Assembly: GCF_027942865.1 (NCBI RefSeq) | Contig: NC_134526.1 | Location: 17,837,784-17,901,783 of the forward strand | Reading direction: 5' to 3' | DNA length: 64,000 bases | Source: Odontesthes bonariensis | Taxonomy: Eukaryota > Chordata > Actinopteri > Atheriniformes > Atherinopsidae | Shown here: one piece after another, positions 1 through 9,400 of the stretch | Position numbering within the stretch: position 1 is the first letter of the stretch | Layout: every line of letters begins with the position of its first letter | Made by a program: the position numbers and the translations under genes | Notes under the pieces: generated by a model | Told to the model about the DNA's origin: nothing | Database searches by the model: none | The model's input: the letters and a program-made list of their open reading frames with translations, nothing else

Positions 1-2570
1 ACAATGTGGTTCATCGCAAGATCATACGCCCAATAGAGAGTGTAAACATATACCATCATCCTGGCGGTGGTGGCAGTACAGTGGCAAGACAGATCCTCTG
101 GAGTCAGAGGACAAAAGTGCGATGTGCAGTTGTAAAACAGAGTAAGGAGGTCACAACTGTGTGTGAGCACGTAGTGAAACTGAGGGAACACAATGAGAGC
201 GACAAGAACAACTGTCTTCCTGTGCTCCTACTGTTGGAGGACCAAAACCCAGATTACACTGATGATCTGAGAAGGCATCTTGGAAATGCCATTGCAACCA
301 AAAAGATAAGTCCTTCGGTGCTGTGCTTCATATTGCTCATCTGCAACAGATCAAATGATCCGGAGAGAATGTGCAGAGCATCTCCATCTCAAACAGTAGC
401 GGTCACACACCGACTGTCCAATGAGGAAAAGCCTTTGTTCTTAAAAAAAGTTGAGCAACTCAAACTGCAGTTTGAACCAGACTTCATCCTCACGTTTGTT
501 CTGATGAGCCAAGAGTTCCAGCCAAGCTACATTGAGGATTTTGTGAAAAATCTTCTGGATAAAACCGATCATTCATCGCCCATCACTCGCCTGATCAGAC
601 TTGTGGCTCTCTTGAATTCCTATGTCAAGGATTCATACATATCTGTGTCACACTGTGAGGCCTCTCTTGGCGTTGCCCTCTATGTGGGCAGCACCCAGTA
701 CCATGCTTTTGTAAACCATCTCAGTGATGAAGCTAAGCTTATTTTCATCCATCTAAGAGATGGTACTACACACATCCCATCAATTCGTATCATTCATCCA
801 CTGGTGGCAGAAGAAATTCTGACTCAGCTCTCTGCAAATTTGCCTCAGAGTGTAATTGCCATGGATCTCATCAAAGATGAGGTACTTATCAATCACAGGT
901 TCGACAGAGACGAGTTCCTAAAAGTCGTTAGAGTTCTTTTCATTAGACGCAACAAAAAGAGCAGAGGAGACCCCACAGACACAGCTTTTTCCCCCCTTGT
1001 TGAACATGTCATCACTGAAAGAGGAGGTGTTCAGAAAGCTGTTGACCTGATGAAAGCAGCATACATAGTTCTGGGAAAAGATGCCTATGTGGCCCAACAG
1101 CTTGCTCGGCTGCTTTACACCAATTTGAGATTTGAGGAGGCCCTTGAGTGGGCAGAGGAAGCAAAATCTCTTTCCCCACATGATACATTTATCCTTGACA
1201 CACTGGGACAAGTTTATAAGAGGTGGTTTTACCACCTGTATGATACCCTAGAAGAAAAAGAACCATCTCCTGAAAGGGGAGTTCAAATCATAGACATTGC
1301 ACTCAAAGGAATTTCTGCCTTTCGAGCATCGGAAAAAACACCAAAGAAAGAAACAGTCAGCCTCAACAGTTCGTACTATGGAGAGGTGGATGTTGGCTGC
1401 AGGCTTCTAAAATTTCTGTCAGGAGTGGATGTTTTCTCAAGCATGGCTGGATATTCAGAGTTGATGAGGTACCTGTTAACAGACTACATACCAGAAGAGG
1501 TCAGAACACCGTGGCAGAGGTTTCATGTGCAGCTGAAAGGGTTAGAAAGGAGCCTCAGACAAGCACTTGAGTGCATTTCTGAAGACCTCAGCTATTTTCA
1601 AACTGACATAAGTGAAGAGGACGAGGAACTCGATGCAAGAGATCCAGAACAAGTATACAATCCAAGAGAATGGTTGACAAGGAAGAGTGCTGTATATGCT
1701 GGGTTTTTTTGCCGTGAACAAGAGAGTGATGAAGCAACTGTAAGCAGCACCCCCGACACATTCTCTCCAGCTGAAAGGCTGTCTCCATTCCAAAGACAGA
1801 TGAGGACCTATAAGCTCGGTGGAGGAAATGTTACAGCGATTCTCTCATTCCTCTATGATAAAAAATCCCAAAGGGCAGGAAAAAAACTGGAGGAAATCAT
1901 GGCTATGTACCCAGAAAATCTGACATGGAAAAATCTGGATGAAACAGAACTCACAAACTTCCTCTTTTGCCAGATTGCTCTCAACTGTATTCTACCTGGA
2001 TCCTCAAAGCTACTTTCCCTTCAAAAACTACAAGACCTCAGTACGAGATTTATGACCAAAGGAAGAAACATGTCATCAGCAAGTGCCCTCTTCCTTCTCT
2101 CTCTTCTGTTTTGGCCTGAATCAAGCAAGGAACTGAGTTCTGCCGAAGCTCAGATCCTTTTATCTGCCATTGACGCCCTTCAGAGGCTCTGTGAGCAAAA
2201 AATCCAGCACAAGGCTCAGAGGAAAAGCCGAATCGTTACTCACTTCTTTCTAGCAAAGGCAAGAGGTCTAAACAAGATTGTCCACAGAAGTGCTATAGAA
2301 AAGCAGATTAAAGGCACTCTGAGCGAAAGAAAACTAAAGTGGCTCGGAGGGGAAGTGTGGAAAACCAGGGAAGTTGTTCAACAGCTGAAACGGGTCGAAG
2401 GCTGGACAGAGAATGAAAATCTGTACGTGAGTTGTGGACAAAGAGACAAAAAGATACGGGTAATTCCTCGCTATTCTGCCTCCCTTCCATACGGAAATGA
2501 AAAGGTCACATTCTACTTGGGTTTTTCATTTGATGGCGTGGTTGCCTCCGACATCCAAGTGATGGAATGA
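1..2570 (+). CDS. samd9l: SAMD9/SAMD9L-like protein, C-terminal part (5' end outside window)
   Basis: The frame is open from the window edge to TGA at 2568-2570, about 855 codons in one uninterrupted exon. The family protein is roughly 1,600 aa, so only the C-terminal half is here and no start can be assigned. Residues near 17-32 (HHPGGGGSTVARQILW) match the P-loop of the SAMD9-type STAND NTPase. LPVLLLLED about 50 residues later fits Walker B. A helical TPR-like stretch lies around residues 350-405 (YVAQQLARLLYTNLRFEEAL). The C-terminus (VSCGQRDKKIRVIPRY onward) matches the terminal OB-like part of the family. Family members are cytosolic, interferon-linked translation repressors and antiviral factors in mammals; that role here is inferred. 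The single large exon is typical of the family. SAMD9 and SAMD9L cannot be separated without the N-terminal SAM domain. Confidence 0.85.
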   Translation, partial: NVVHRKIIRPIESVNIYHHPGGGGSTVARQILWSQRTKVRCAVVKQSKEVTTVCEHVVKLREHNESDKNNCLPVLLLLEDQNPDYTDDLRRHLGNAIATKKISPSVLCFILLICNRSNDPERMCRASPSQTVAVTHRLSNEEKPLFLKKVEQLKLQFEPDFILTFVLMSQEFQPSYIEDFVKNLLDKTDHSSPITRLIRLVALLNSYVKDSYISVSHCEASLGVALYVGSTQYHAFVNHLSDEAKLIFIHLRDGTTHIPSIRIIHPLVAEEILTQLSANLPQSVIAMDLIKDEVLINHRFDRDEFLKVVRVLFIRRNKKSRGDPTDTAFSPLVEHVITERGGVQKAVDLMKAAYIVLGKDAYVAQQLARLLYTNLRFEEALEWAEEAKSLSPHDTFILDTLGQVYKRWFYHLYDTLEEKEPSPERGVQIIDIALKGISAFRASEKTPKKETVSLNSSYYGEVDVGCRLLKFLSGVDVFSSMAGYSELMRYLLTDYIPEEVRTPWQRFHVQLKGLERSLRQALECISEDLSYFQTDISEEDEELDARDPEQVYNPREWLTRKSAVYAGFFCREQESDEATVSSTPDTFSPAERLSPFQRQMRTYKLGGGNVTAILSFLYDKKSQRAGKKLEEIMAMYPENLTWKNLDETELTNFLFCQIALNCILPGSSKLLSLQKLQDLSTRFMTKGRNMSSASALFLLSLLFWPESSKELSSAEAQILLSAIDALQRLCEQKIQHKAQRKSRIVTHFFLAKARGLNKIVHRSAIEKQIKGTLSERKLKWLGGEVWKTREVVQQLKRVEGWTENENLYVSCGQRDKKIRVIPRYSASLPYGNEKVTFYLGFSFDGVVASDIQVME

Positions 2571-3254
2571 TGGAAAACTGGAAATTGCAAGTGCACGATC
2601 AGAGCTAAAAAAAAAGAAGTTGCACAAATTATTCCACATTTATTTACAAAAAAAAAAAAATTTTCTTGCTTCATTATCCCAGATTTTAAACGTGTCTCAC
2701 TGTGATAAGTTTATGTAGAGATGCAGCTTTTAGCCAAGTTAAAATAACAGTTCTAATGATAAATGTGAATATCTGGAAACATTTTTTCTCAGTATTTCAC
2801 ATATTTTTTAATGTATTTTTTCAGTTTACTTATCATTTTATCATTTATAAAATGGGTAGAGAGTGTAATTTCTCTCTGGAACAGAAAGTCTGCCTTGTAT
2901 TTGTAAATAGTGAATGAAAAGCAGACAAAAGTAAGATTTTGAGACAACTTGAGACGAGTGTTGTGCTCAAAGTCTGTCATTGTTATCAACGGATTGTGTT
3001 TTCTTTTCAATTATTGGTGTCTTTTCCACAATATTTTGTTTTTATTACATCTTCTATTTTAATTACATCAAGAAATGTTAAGAGTTTAAGAGGACATAAT
3101 GTATCTTGTGTGTCGGGTGGTGCATTGAAAAACAGAGTTTATATCAGCTGGTGTATTCTAAAAAAAGGAGACGCATTCAGCCTTTGGTACACATCACAGA
3201 TTACAACCTTCTGAGTGCTTTGACGGATACATAATAAAATAAAGAACCACCAAC
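2571..3254 (+). other. 3' flank of the SAMD9L-like gene
   Basis: AT-rich sequence after the stop codon with no coding signal. AATAAA-type signals occur near 3231-3240, immediately before the LINE fragment, so this is probably 3' UTR plus flank. The short open frames here have no recognisable protein features. Confidence 0.5.
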
Positions 3255-3780
3255 TCAAGTCCTGACTAGAACCAGGAAATACGACCATATTAGCCCAGTG
3301 CTCAGGTCTCTGCACTGGCTTCCTGTCGCTCAGAGAATAGACTTTAAAACAGCTCTGCTCGTGTACAAGCCTCTTCATGGTCAAGCGCCACAGTGCATCT
3401 CTGACATGTTAGAGCCATATGAACCAACTCGGGCTCTGAGAACCTCAGGGAGGGGTCTCCTGCTGGTGCCCAGAGTCAGGACTAAACAAGGCGAGGCTGC
3501 GTTTCAGTTTTATGCTCCTAAAATCTGGAACAGCCTTCCAGAAGATGTGAGACAGGCCTCAACTCTGACCATGTTTAAATCCAGGCTGAAAACAGTTCCG
3601 TTTAGCTGTGCATATGACACCTGAAAGTATTTTATCTGCACTCTTCACTTTTTAATTAATTAATTGTTTTTTTAATGATTTTATTGCCTTCTTGTGATTT
3701 TATGTAGCTGTAAAGCCTTTTGAATTACCTTGTGTACGAATTGTGCTCTATAAATAAAATTGCCTTGCCTTGCCATATTG
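3255..3780 (+). mobile_element. 5'-truncated non-LTR retrotransposon (L2/CR1-type LINE 3' end)
   Basis: An open frame from about 3258 to 3624 encodes the C-terminus of a LINE reverse transcriptase: KYDHISPVLRSLHWLPVAQR, then a WNSLPEDVR block and FKSRLKT. These are diagnostic of the many L2/CR1-like elements of fish. After the stop come an A/T-rich 3' UTR and a tail of repeated TTGCC units (about 3762-3776), the short-repeat tail usual for this clade. The rest of the element is missing, as expected for a 5'-truncated insertion. The frame is intact here, suggesting a fairly young copy. The exact family cannot be named from this fragment. Confidence 0.85.
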
Positions 3781-5352
3781 TAACAACTCATGCAATAAGT
3801 ACAAGTCAAAGAAACAAGTCAAAGAAAATGTGTGAAATCTTTTCCTTTAATGGTTTATCGTATTCTCCATTGTGTAAAAGCTTTATCAAGTGTTTCATTA
3901 AAAGAAAAAAAAAGTACACCGAGAAATATTTTTCTTTTTAGATAATTTTCCCTCTAAACTCAATGAACCAAGGTGCTGGCTGAATGAACAAGGATGAGTC
4001 CTCTTCGGGTCCAATGTCTCTCTGTACGCAGGTGGCAGTTTCCTCCACACAACGAGAACAGGCGTGGTCTTCAAGTCAATGGTTCCGTGAAGTGAAAGCT
4101 TACAACATTAGGGGAGTTACACTTCATGCATGTGAATGGCTTCAGGGAATACTCGTGATTGTGTGAAGCCCTTATGAGCAGTGAGTGTCTTACCTGCAGC
4201 AGACAGCGGTCAGAGAACTCTGACATGAGAGCAAAGCTAAGAGCTATGTACGACCCCTGGCTAAAAGTATAAGGCTCATTTTACACAACATCATTTTGGG
4301 ATCAGACAGTTTAATATAGTGTTTATTTTACCATCTTTTTTAACCAAACAGGCTTCATGTTTCCGTACCTCACTGCTGGTCAGCGGCCTGCAACTGATCA
4401 ACGAAGACCGCCATGAGTTACATCACACTGGCTGGATGACTGGATGAATAGTTTTGCAAAGATTTAAAAGGTTGTGCAGGAGTTTTGAGCTTTTTTGACT
4501 TTTTACACATTCTTACCGTCTCGTGGTTGATTCTATGGAATTCTACGGGAGGAGTTGTGAGTCACAGCTGAGTGAAAAGTGTCTTTAAAAAAGGCACCCT
4601 GTAAAATATTTGTGATACGTAAGAAAGTCCATACTTACCGATGCAGGCTGCTCGTATGACTGCCTGTGTTGCACTCATACCTTTGGTTCTTTTGGAGATT
4701 ATTCAACCCAAAAGTTTGGACATGCTCAACAAGTTGCCACAAAATGGATACAAACACTGGTATAATCTATGACTTATGATGCAGTCCTTGAGATCATAAT
4801 AAGTGATTGGCTACCATCAATGTTCCACAATTGCTCTTTTCACAGCTCTTTTTTTTATTTAGCATTCACAATAACTCTACATCACAGATATTACGATCTC
4901 ACGCGAGAACAACAAACAAAGCTAGATGGAAATTAAAATCATGGTGGCAGTACTTACAGATTTAACTAACCTGTTACCGGCTGTGAGTCTTCTCCATGTG
5001 AGAAGTTAATAATCGAGAGATCAAACGTGAGGATGGCTGATGATTAAAAACAGGATTAAGTGGTAAAACCATTTTCTTTTCTTTTTTTTTTTTTATACAG
5101 ACATGAGAAAAAGTCATTTGTTCATTCAAATTTCCCATCACACATTTAACTCATGAACTGGCTGTCAGACTGCTGATGATGCGGTGGGACACACTTTAGT
5201 CTGCACAACCGGTGAACATCCAAACGGCATCGTAGTTTCCTTTAAGAGCTCTTAACACTCGGGAAAGAGCTATCAAATTAAACCACGGCCTCCTCGTGCT
5301 CTCATCTGTAAAAACATGGGTGACGTGACAGAAAACATCTCAACAGGAAAGA
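3781..5352. other. Intergenic stretch with minus-strand donor-like sites
   Basis: There is no protein-coding gene that I can support. On the minus strand several good 5' splice-site-like sequences occur: GTAAGAC with exon side at 4194, GTAAGA at 4517, GTAAGTAT at 4639, GTAAGTA at 4958 and GTTAGT at 4971. A minus-strand polyadenylation-type signal lies near 4854-4859. Together these hint at a spliced noncoding transcript, or alternative 3' exons of znf207, on the minus strand. Exon boundaries cannot be fixed from the sequence alone. Confidence 0.3.
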
Positions 5353-5406
5353 TTTGCATTGAAATGAGCCAACATGGTTCCTAAATGCAAAACAAAAAAA
5401 AAACAA

Positions 5407-5476
5407 GGGCCTTCACCAAACTTGCTGCAAGTTTGGGGACATTGATATCCAACAGCTTGGAAAGCTGTGAGGGCCC
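5407..5476. ncRNA. Candidate structured RNA element, copy 1
   Basis: About 70 nt folds as a closed multibranch structure. A 10-bp closing stem (5407-5416 with 5467-5476, one wobble) encloses a near-perfect hairpin at 5417-5435 with a 3-nt loop, a short GGA...TCC hairpin, and a 7-bp hairpin ACAGCTT/AAGCTGT at 5452-5468. A related element lies about 590 bp away with compensatory stem changes. A further hairpin at 5353-5391 followed by an A-rich hinge lies just 5' on the plus strand, and ACAGAA begins 19 nt after the closing stem in both copies. That recalls H/ACA architecture but is not a clean match. Strand is unresolved: on the minus strand the element would sit about 40 nt inside an intron that begins with a GC donor near 5515. 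Confidence 0.4.
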
Positions 5477-5998
5477 CTGGTAATGAATGAGAAGACAGAA
5501 AACAGTGAGACTTGCCTCGGGCTGAACAGGGCTACACTGAGACAGGGCCTCAGCCAGTCCCCAATGGCATTGCTACAGGGAGAAGAGAAATCTGGGTTTT
5601 AGCACTGCAGCCACTGTTGACCCGGATGTTATGCAGCTGTACAGGGCACTTAAGTGTGTCAAAGGCCTGTCAGCCTGTGCCATGTACAGAGCATGAATAA
5701 AGAGGTCTAATTTACAGCTTATAGTCAAAGGAATACAGTAACTGGCATTTTTCATCAGCAAAACATTTCAGTTATCGGTTCAAGACAACGACAACACAAA
5801 AACACGTAGTTTACAACTGCAAACCAACCTGCTGGGATATCTTTGTCCCTACTAGCGTCCCACAAAAAAGGAGTCTTACATTTTTCCCAGAGTTTATTAG
5901 AATACAAGTTTCACAACAACACATGAACCATTTCATTTACTTCCTCGGCTTAGGGTTCATTTTTACCATGAAACAGAATGAAAGCAGTAACTGTGGAA

Positions 5999-6055
5999 GC
6001 CCTCACCAAACAAAGTTGGGGACATCAGTCCAACAGCACTATGTGCTGTGAAGGC
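5999..6055. ncRNA. Candidate structured RNA element, copy 2
   Basis: This is a diverged copy of the element at 5407-5476. It keeps CTCACCAAAC, TTGGGGACAT and CAACAGC in order. The last hairpin is ACAGCAC/GTGCTGT (6033-6049), again 7 bp with a 3-nt loop, although three bases of each arm differ from copy 1. The middle hairpin is GGAC-ATCA-GTCC. The closing stem GCCCTCAC/GTGAAGGC has a small internal loop. ACAGAA follows 19 nt after the stem, the same spacing as copy 1. A minus-strand GC donor (GCAAGT, about 6100) lies at almost the same distance as in copy 1. The type of RNA is unknown. Confidence 0.38.
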
Positions 6056-6484
6056 CTCACCACTTAGCACAGAACAGAAATGCGTTTACAGAAAACTTGC
6101 CTTGATAAAGGGTGGGTACTGCCCATGTAACTCCAGCGCCTTCACAACACTACGAACCATATCTACAACACTTCTATAAACCTGAATGAAACATGAGAAG
6201 GAAAGAAAGCCACAGAACAGAGACGGACTGAATCAGAATCAGGTAACAGTTCATAGTCTATGTTAGTTACAGTGTAAATATTTCCCATGCGCTCTGTGAT
6301 GCCTTTAGGGCTCCTCTGTTTGCTGTTTTTTTTTTTTTTTTTTTTGTGTCTCATCCTCACAGCTCAGTAGTTGAATAGTCAGTATACTGTGGTACTATAA
6401 TACCAACACTGTTTCTCTACTAGCAGCTGAGGGCATTAGAAAATGGATGAGTATCCAAACCTATTGAAGAGAGGAAGGCAGACT

Positions 6485-9400
6485 TCAGTAGCGGCCTCCG
6501 GGAGACATGACAGGGGGTCTCATACCCATGGGTGGTCGTGGTGGGACTCCCGGGTACCCCAGAGTGACCACAGGAGGCGCCTGTCCGAAGGGAGGCGCCC
6601 CACCTGGTATGTAGCCTGGCACCCCCCGCGGTGGGCCACCATATTGGCCTGCAAGAACACAGAGTTGTATATCTTATTTAAAAAACATTTGCATTTGGCT
6701 TACATCAACGACATATAGCACTGTGCGAAAGTCTAAAGCACGTCTTAAGTAATCTGTTAAAGTTGTCCAGGCTGTCTTCATGTCTTTCAAAGATTTTCTT
6801 GAAGACTAGCTGCTTTTATTATTTTATTTGTTTTACTCATTTTCAGTTACAGTCCTCAAACCTCAACATTTTCAGGGGAATGTGTTTTTTGTTCATGAAG
6901 CCACTTCAAAAGCACAGAAAAAAGAAACCCGATCAAAGAAAATTCACCAGTGTTGTGTCGACACATAACAGGCAACTTTGCAAAGAGCTCATTTTAGAGT
7001 TGTATCATTTTTAAATTGTTGCCTTAGGCTGTTACTTGCTGCCTTTTGCTAAAACATAGTATTCGTTTCCACTTTTTATGCTGCATCTATGAAAAATGCC
7101 AAAGATAACACAGTCTGACTGGCATAAAATAAAAAAAACTGGACAACTGGATGGCAAAATAAGAAGCGCCAGGCCTGCAAAAACTAAACTTTAACTAAAG
7201 TGTAAAATGTTATGCCATACAGCTGAAGAGAGTGGGTGTAAAGAAAAGTTTAAGTAATGAGCAGAGAGATTCTCATCTTGGGAGATTTTTCTTTTGTTAT
7301 TGTTGTTTTTACTCAAACTCAGCTTGAAATACACAACACTGGTTAGCAGGGCCACTAAATTCCTAAAGTAGTGTTTTTTTTTTATGTTAGAGGCTGAGAA
7401 TTGGAAAAAAAGCTGACAGAGAGTAATTCCCCAATTTCTTCCAAACCAGCTAAGGGAAACTCGTTTTTTTTCTATGAAGCAATATTTCAAAAGTTTGCTT
7501 CAAATTCACAATTAATGTGGCTGATGTGGAATAAAATAAAAAAATAAAAAAAGGTTTTCTGAACTACAAGCAGACGGTGTATACCAGGTAAGGGATTTCC
7601 CATGCTGAGTTGCTGAGGGGCCATTATGCCACCCGCGGTGCCCACTGACGGGTGGGCAGCAGCGGCAGTCTGACCGGGGCGATGAATACCGCTGTGGTAC
7701 CTGGTCAGCTGAGCCCGCAACTCTTCCTACAGCAAACAGAGAGCAAGAAGAAGAGGATTGGTTTGACACTGCAGCTCCGTATCTCAACCAGAAAGATTGA
7801 ACAATTAATCGGCTTCAAGAAACTTTTTTTCCTCAAACCGCGTACCTACTTGCTGTTAAAAAACCTATAAAAGACACAGCTCCAGCCGGACTACTTACCA
7901 GTGAAAGATCTTCATCGGGGTGGATCAACTTACTGGTTGCACTGGAGGTGGTGAGCGTGGCGGGCTTACTGGTCATAGTGGAGGGAGGTTTGGAGACTGT
8001 GCCGCTGCCAGCATTGGCGCTGGCCACAGCTGCGGCGGCCTGGGTGTAGGCTGGGAATGTGGGCTTCGAGGGGTCGGAGCTGGTGGATAGGGGGCCGTGG
8101 GGGGAGCCCGACACCGTCTGATGACTCTGAAGGGGGAGAAAGCAACAAAGAGAGACTGCTGAGAGGTGTTTGAATCTTACAGCACGCAGTCACACTTTTG
8201 AGACTACTCCTCTATAACCGTGGCTCATTAGGTTTGTTTGTTCGCAGGATTAAGACGATTAAGAAACAGGATTTTATCAGTTTCACAGGTTGTATTAATA
8301 TCCACTTACACTACAGTGTTTTTACAAACAGATGGAACTTAGGAGCAGGTGCAGAGCACCGAGTCCCATTTGAATCTAATTGAGCCTACACATCCAGAAG
8401 GGATTCGAATGGCAACCGCGTTATCTGGCTGTGCTGGTCGGGTTTTATTCAGTTTAAACGCAGACCAACATGTTTACGAACAATTCAAAAGTCCGGTTTT
8501 GGTTGGAACAACATAATAATTTCCTCTTTTCAGGTGTCATGGAAACGTTAGTTCCTTAGTTGAACCACATCAGAGGAACATATTATGTTCTCACATACAG
8601 TGCTGTTTGTTTTTGGTGTTGAACTTGAATGGGGAGTAAACAATGTGCACACAACCTTTCTCTGTATACTCAGGTTTGGTCAGAGGAGTTTTACTTATTA
8701 CTACATCTCATACATTTCTATCTATAGTCGACTGTAAGCATGTAATCTTTGAGGATTTAGTGGAAAATTTCTAAATAGGGTCTTACTTGTCCCAACAATT
8801 CTACACAGATGGTGTTAAACACATGATTTTACCTGTCCAGCGCTGGGGAAAAGAGGTTTTGCGATGTCGGTCTGGGCTGACGGGGCGGTGGCAGCAGGAA
8901 CTATGGGTCTGCTCAGGATGCTTGCAGCGGGGGGGGGCTGAGGCATGTGTGTGATGCCAGAACGGTGACCCACTGGAGGAGGAATGCCTGAAAGCAGCAA
9001 TTCAGTCATTTTAAGTTACGCTACATGGGGGCAAGTGTGCTCTTAAGATGCAGGCTGGAGGGGGCAGGTGTTACCTGGTGGCACGCCTGGCATCATCGGA
9101 GGCATCATCCCACCCATCGGTATCATCCTTAAAATACGCAGGACAAAAAAAAATCCAGGATCAAATACAATGTGTAGGGGAAAAATGGGATTAATGCAAA
9201 GTCATGATTATCAAAAGGCAAATATTTACCCAGGAGGCATTCCTGGCATTACAGGGGGCAGTCCTGGCATCATCGGGGGAACACCTGGTATCATCGGGGG
9301 AATTCCTGAAAAGAAGAGATTCGTATTACACAATGGGCCTCATGCAAGAACCGTTCGTACGCACAGATTTGTTCTCAAATCATCCATACGAGTGATTTAA

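Noticed and set aside
5999-6055. tRNA or hammerhead ribozyme interpretation of the cloverleaf-like elements
   Set aside because: There is no A/B box pair, T-loop GTTCGA or CCA-adjacent acceptor logic, and no CTGATGA...GAA hammerhead core. Only the branched shape is similar.
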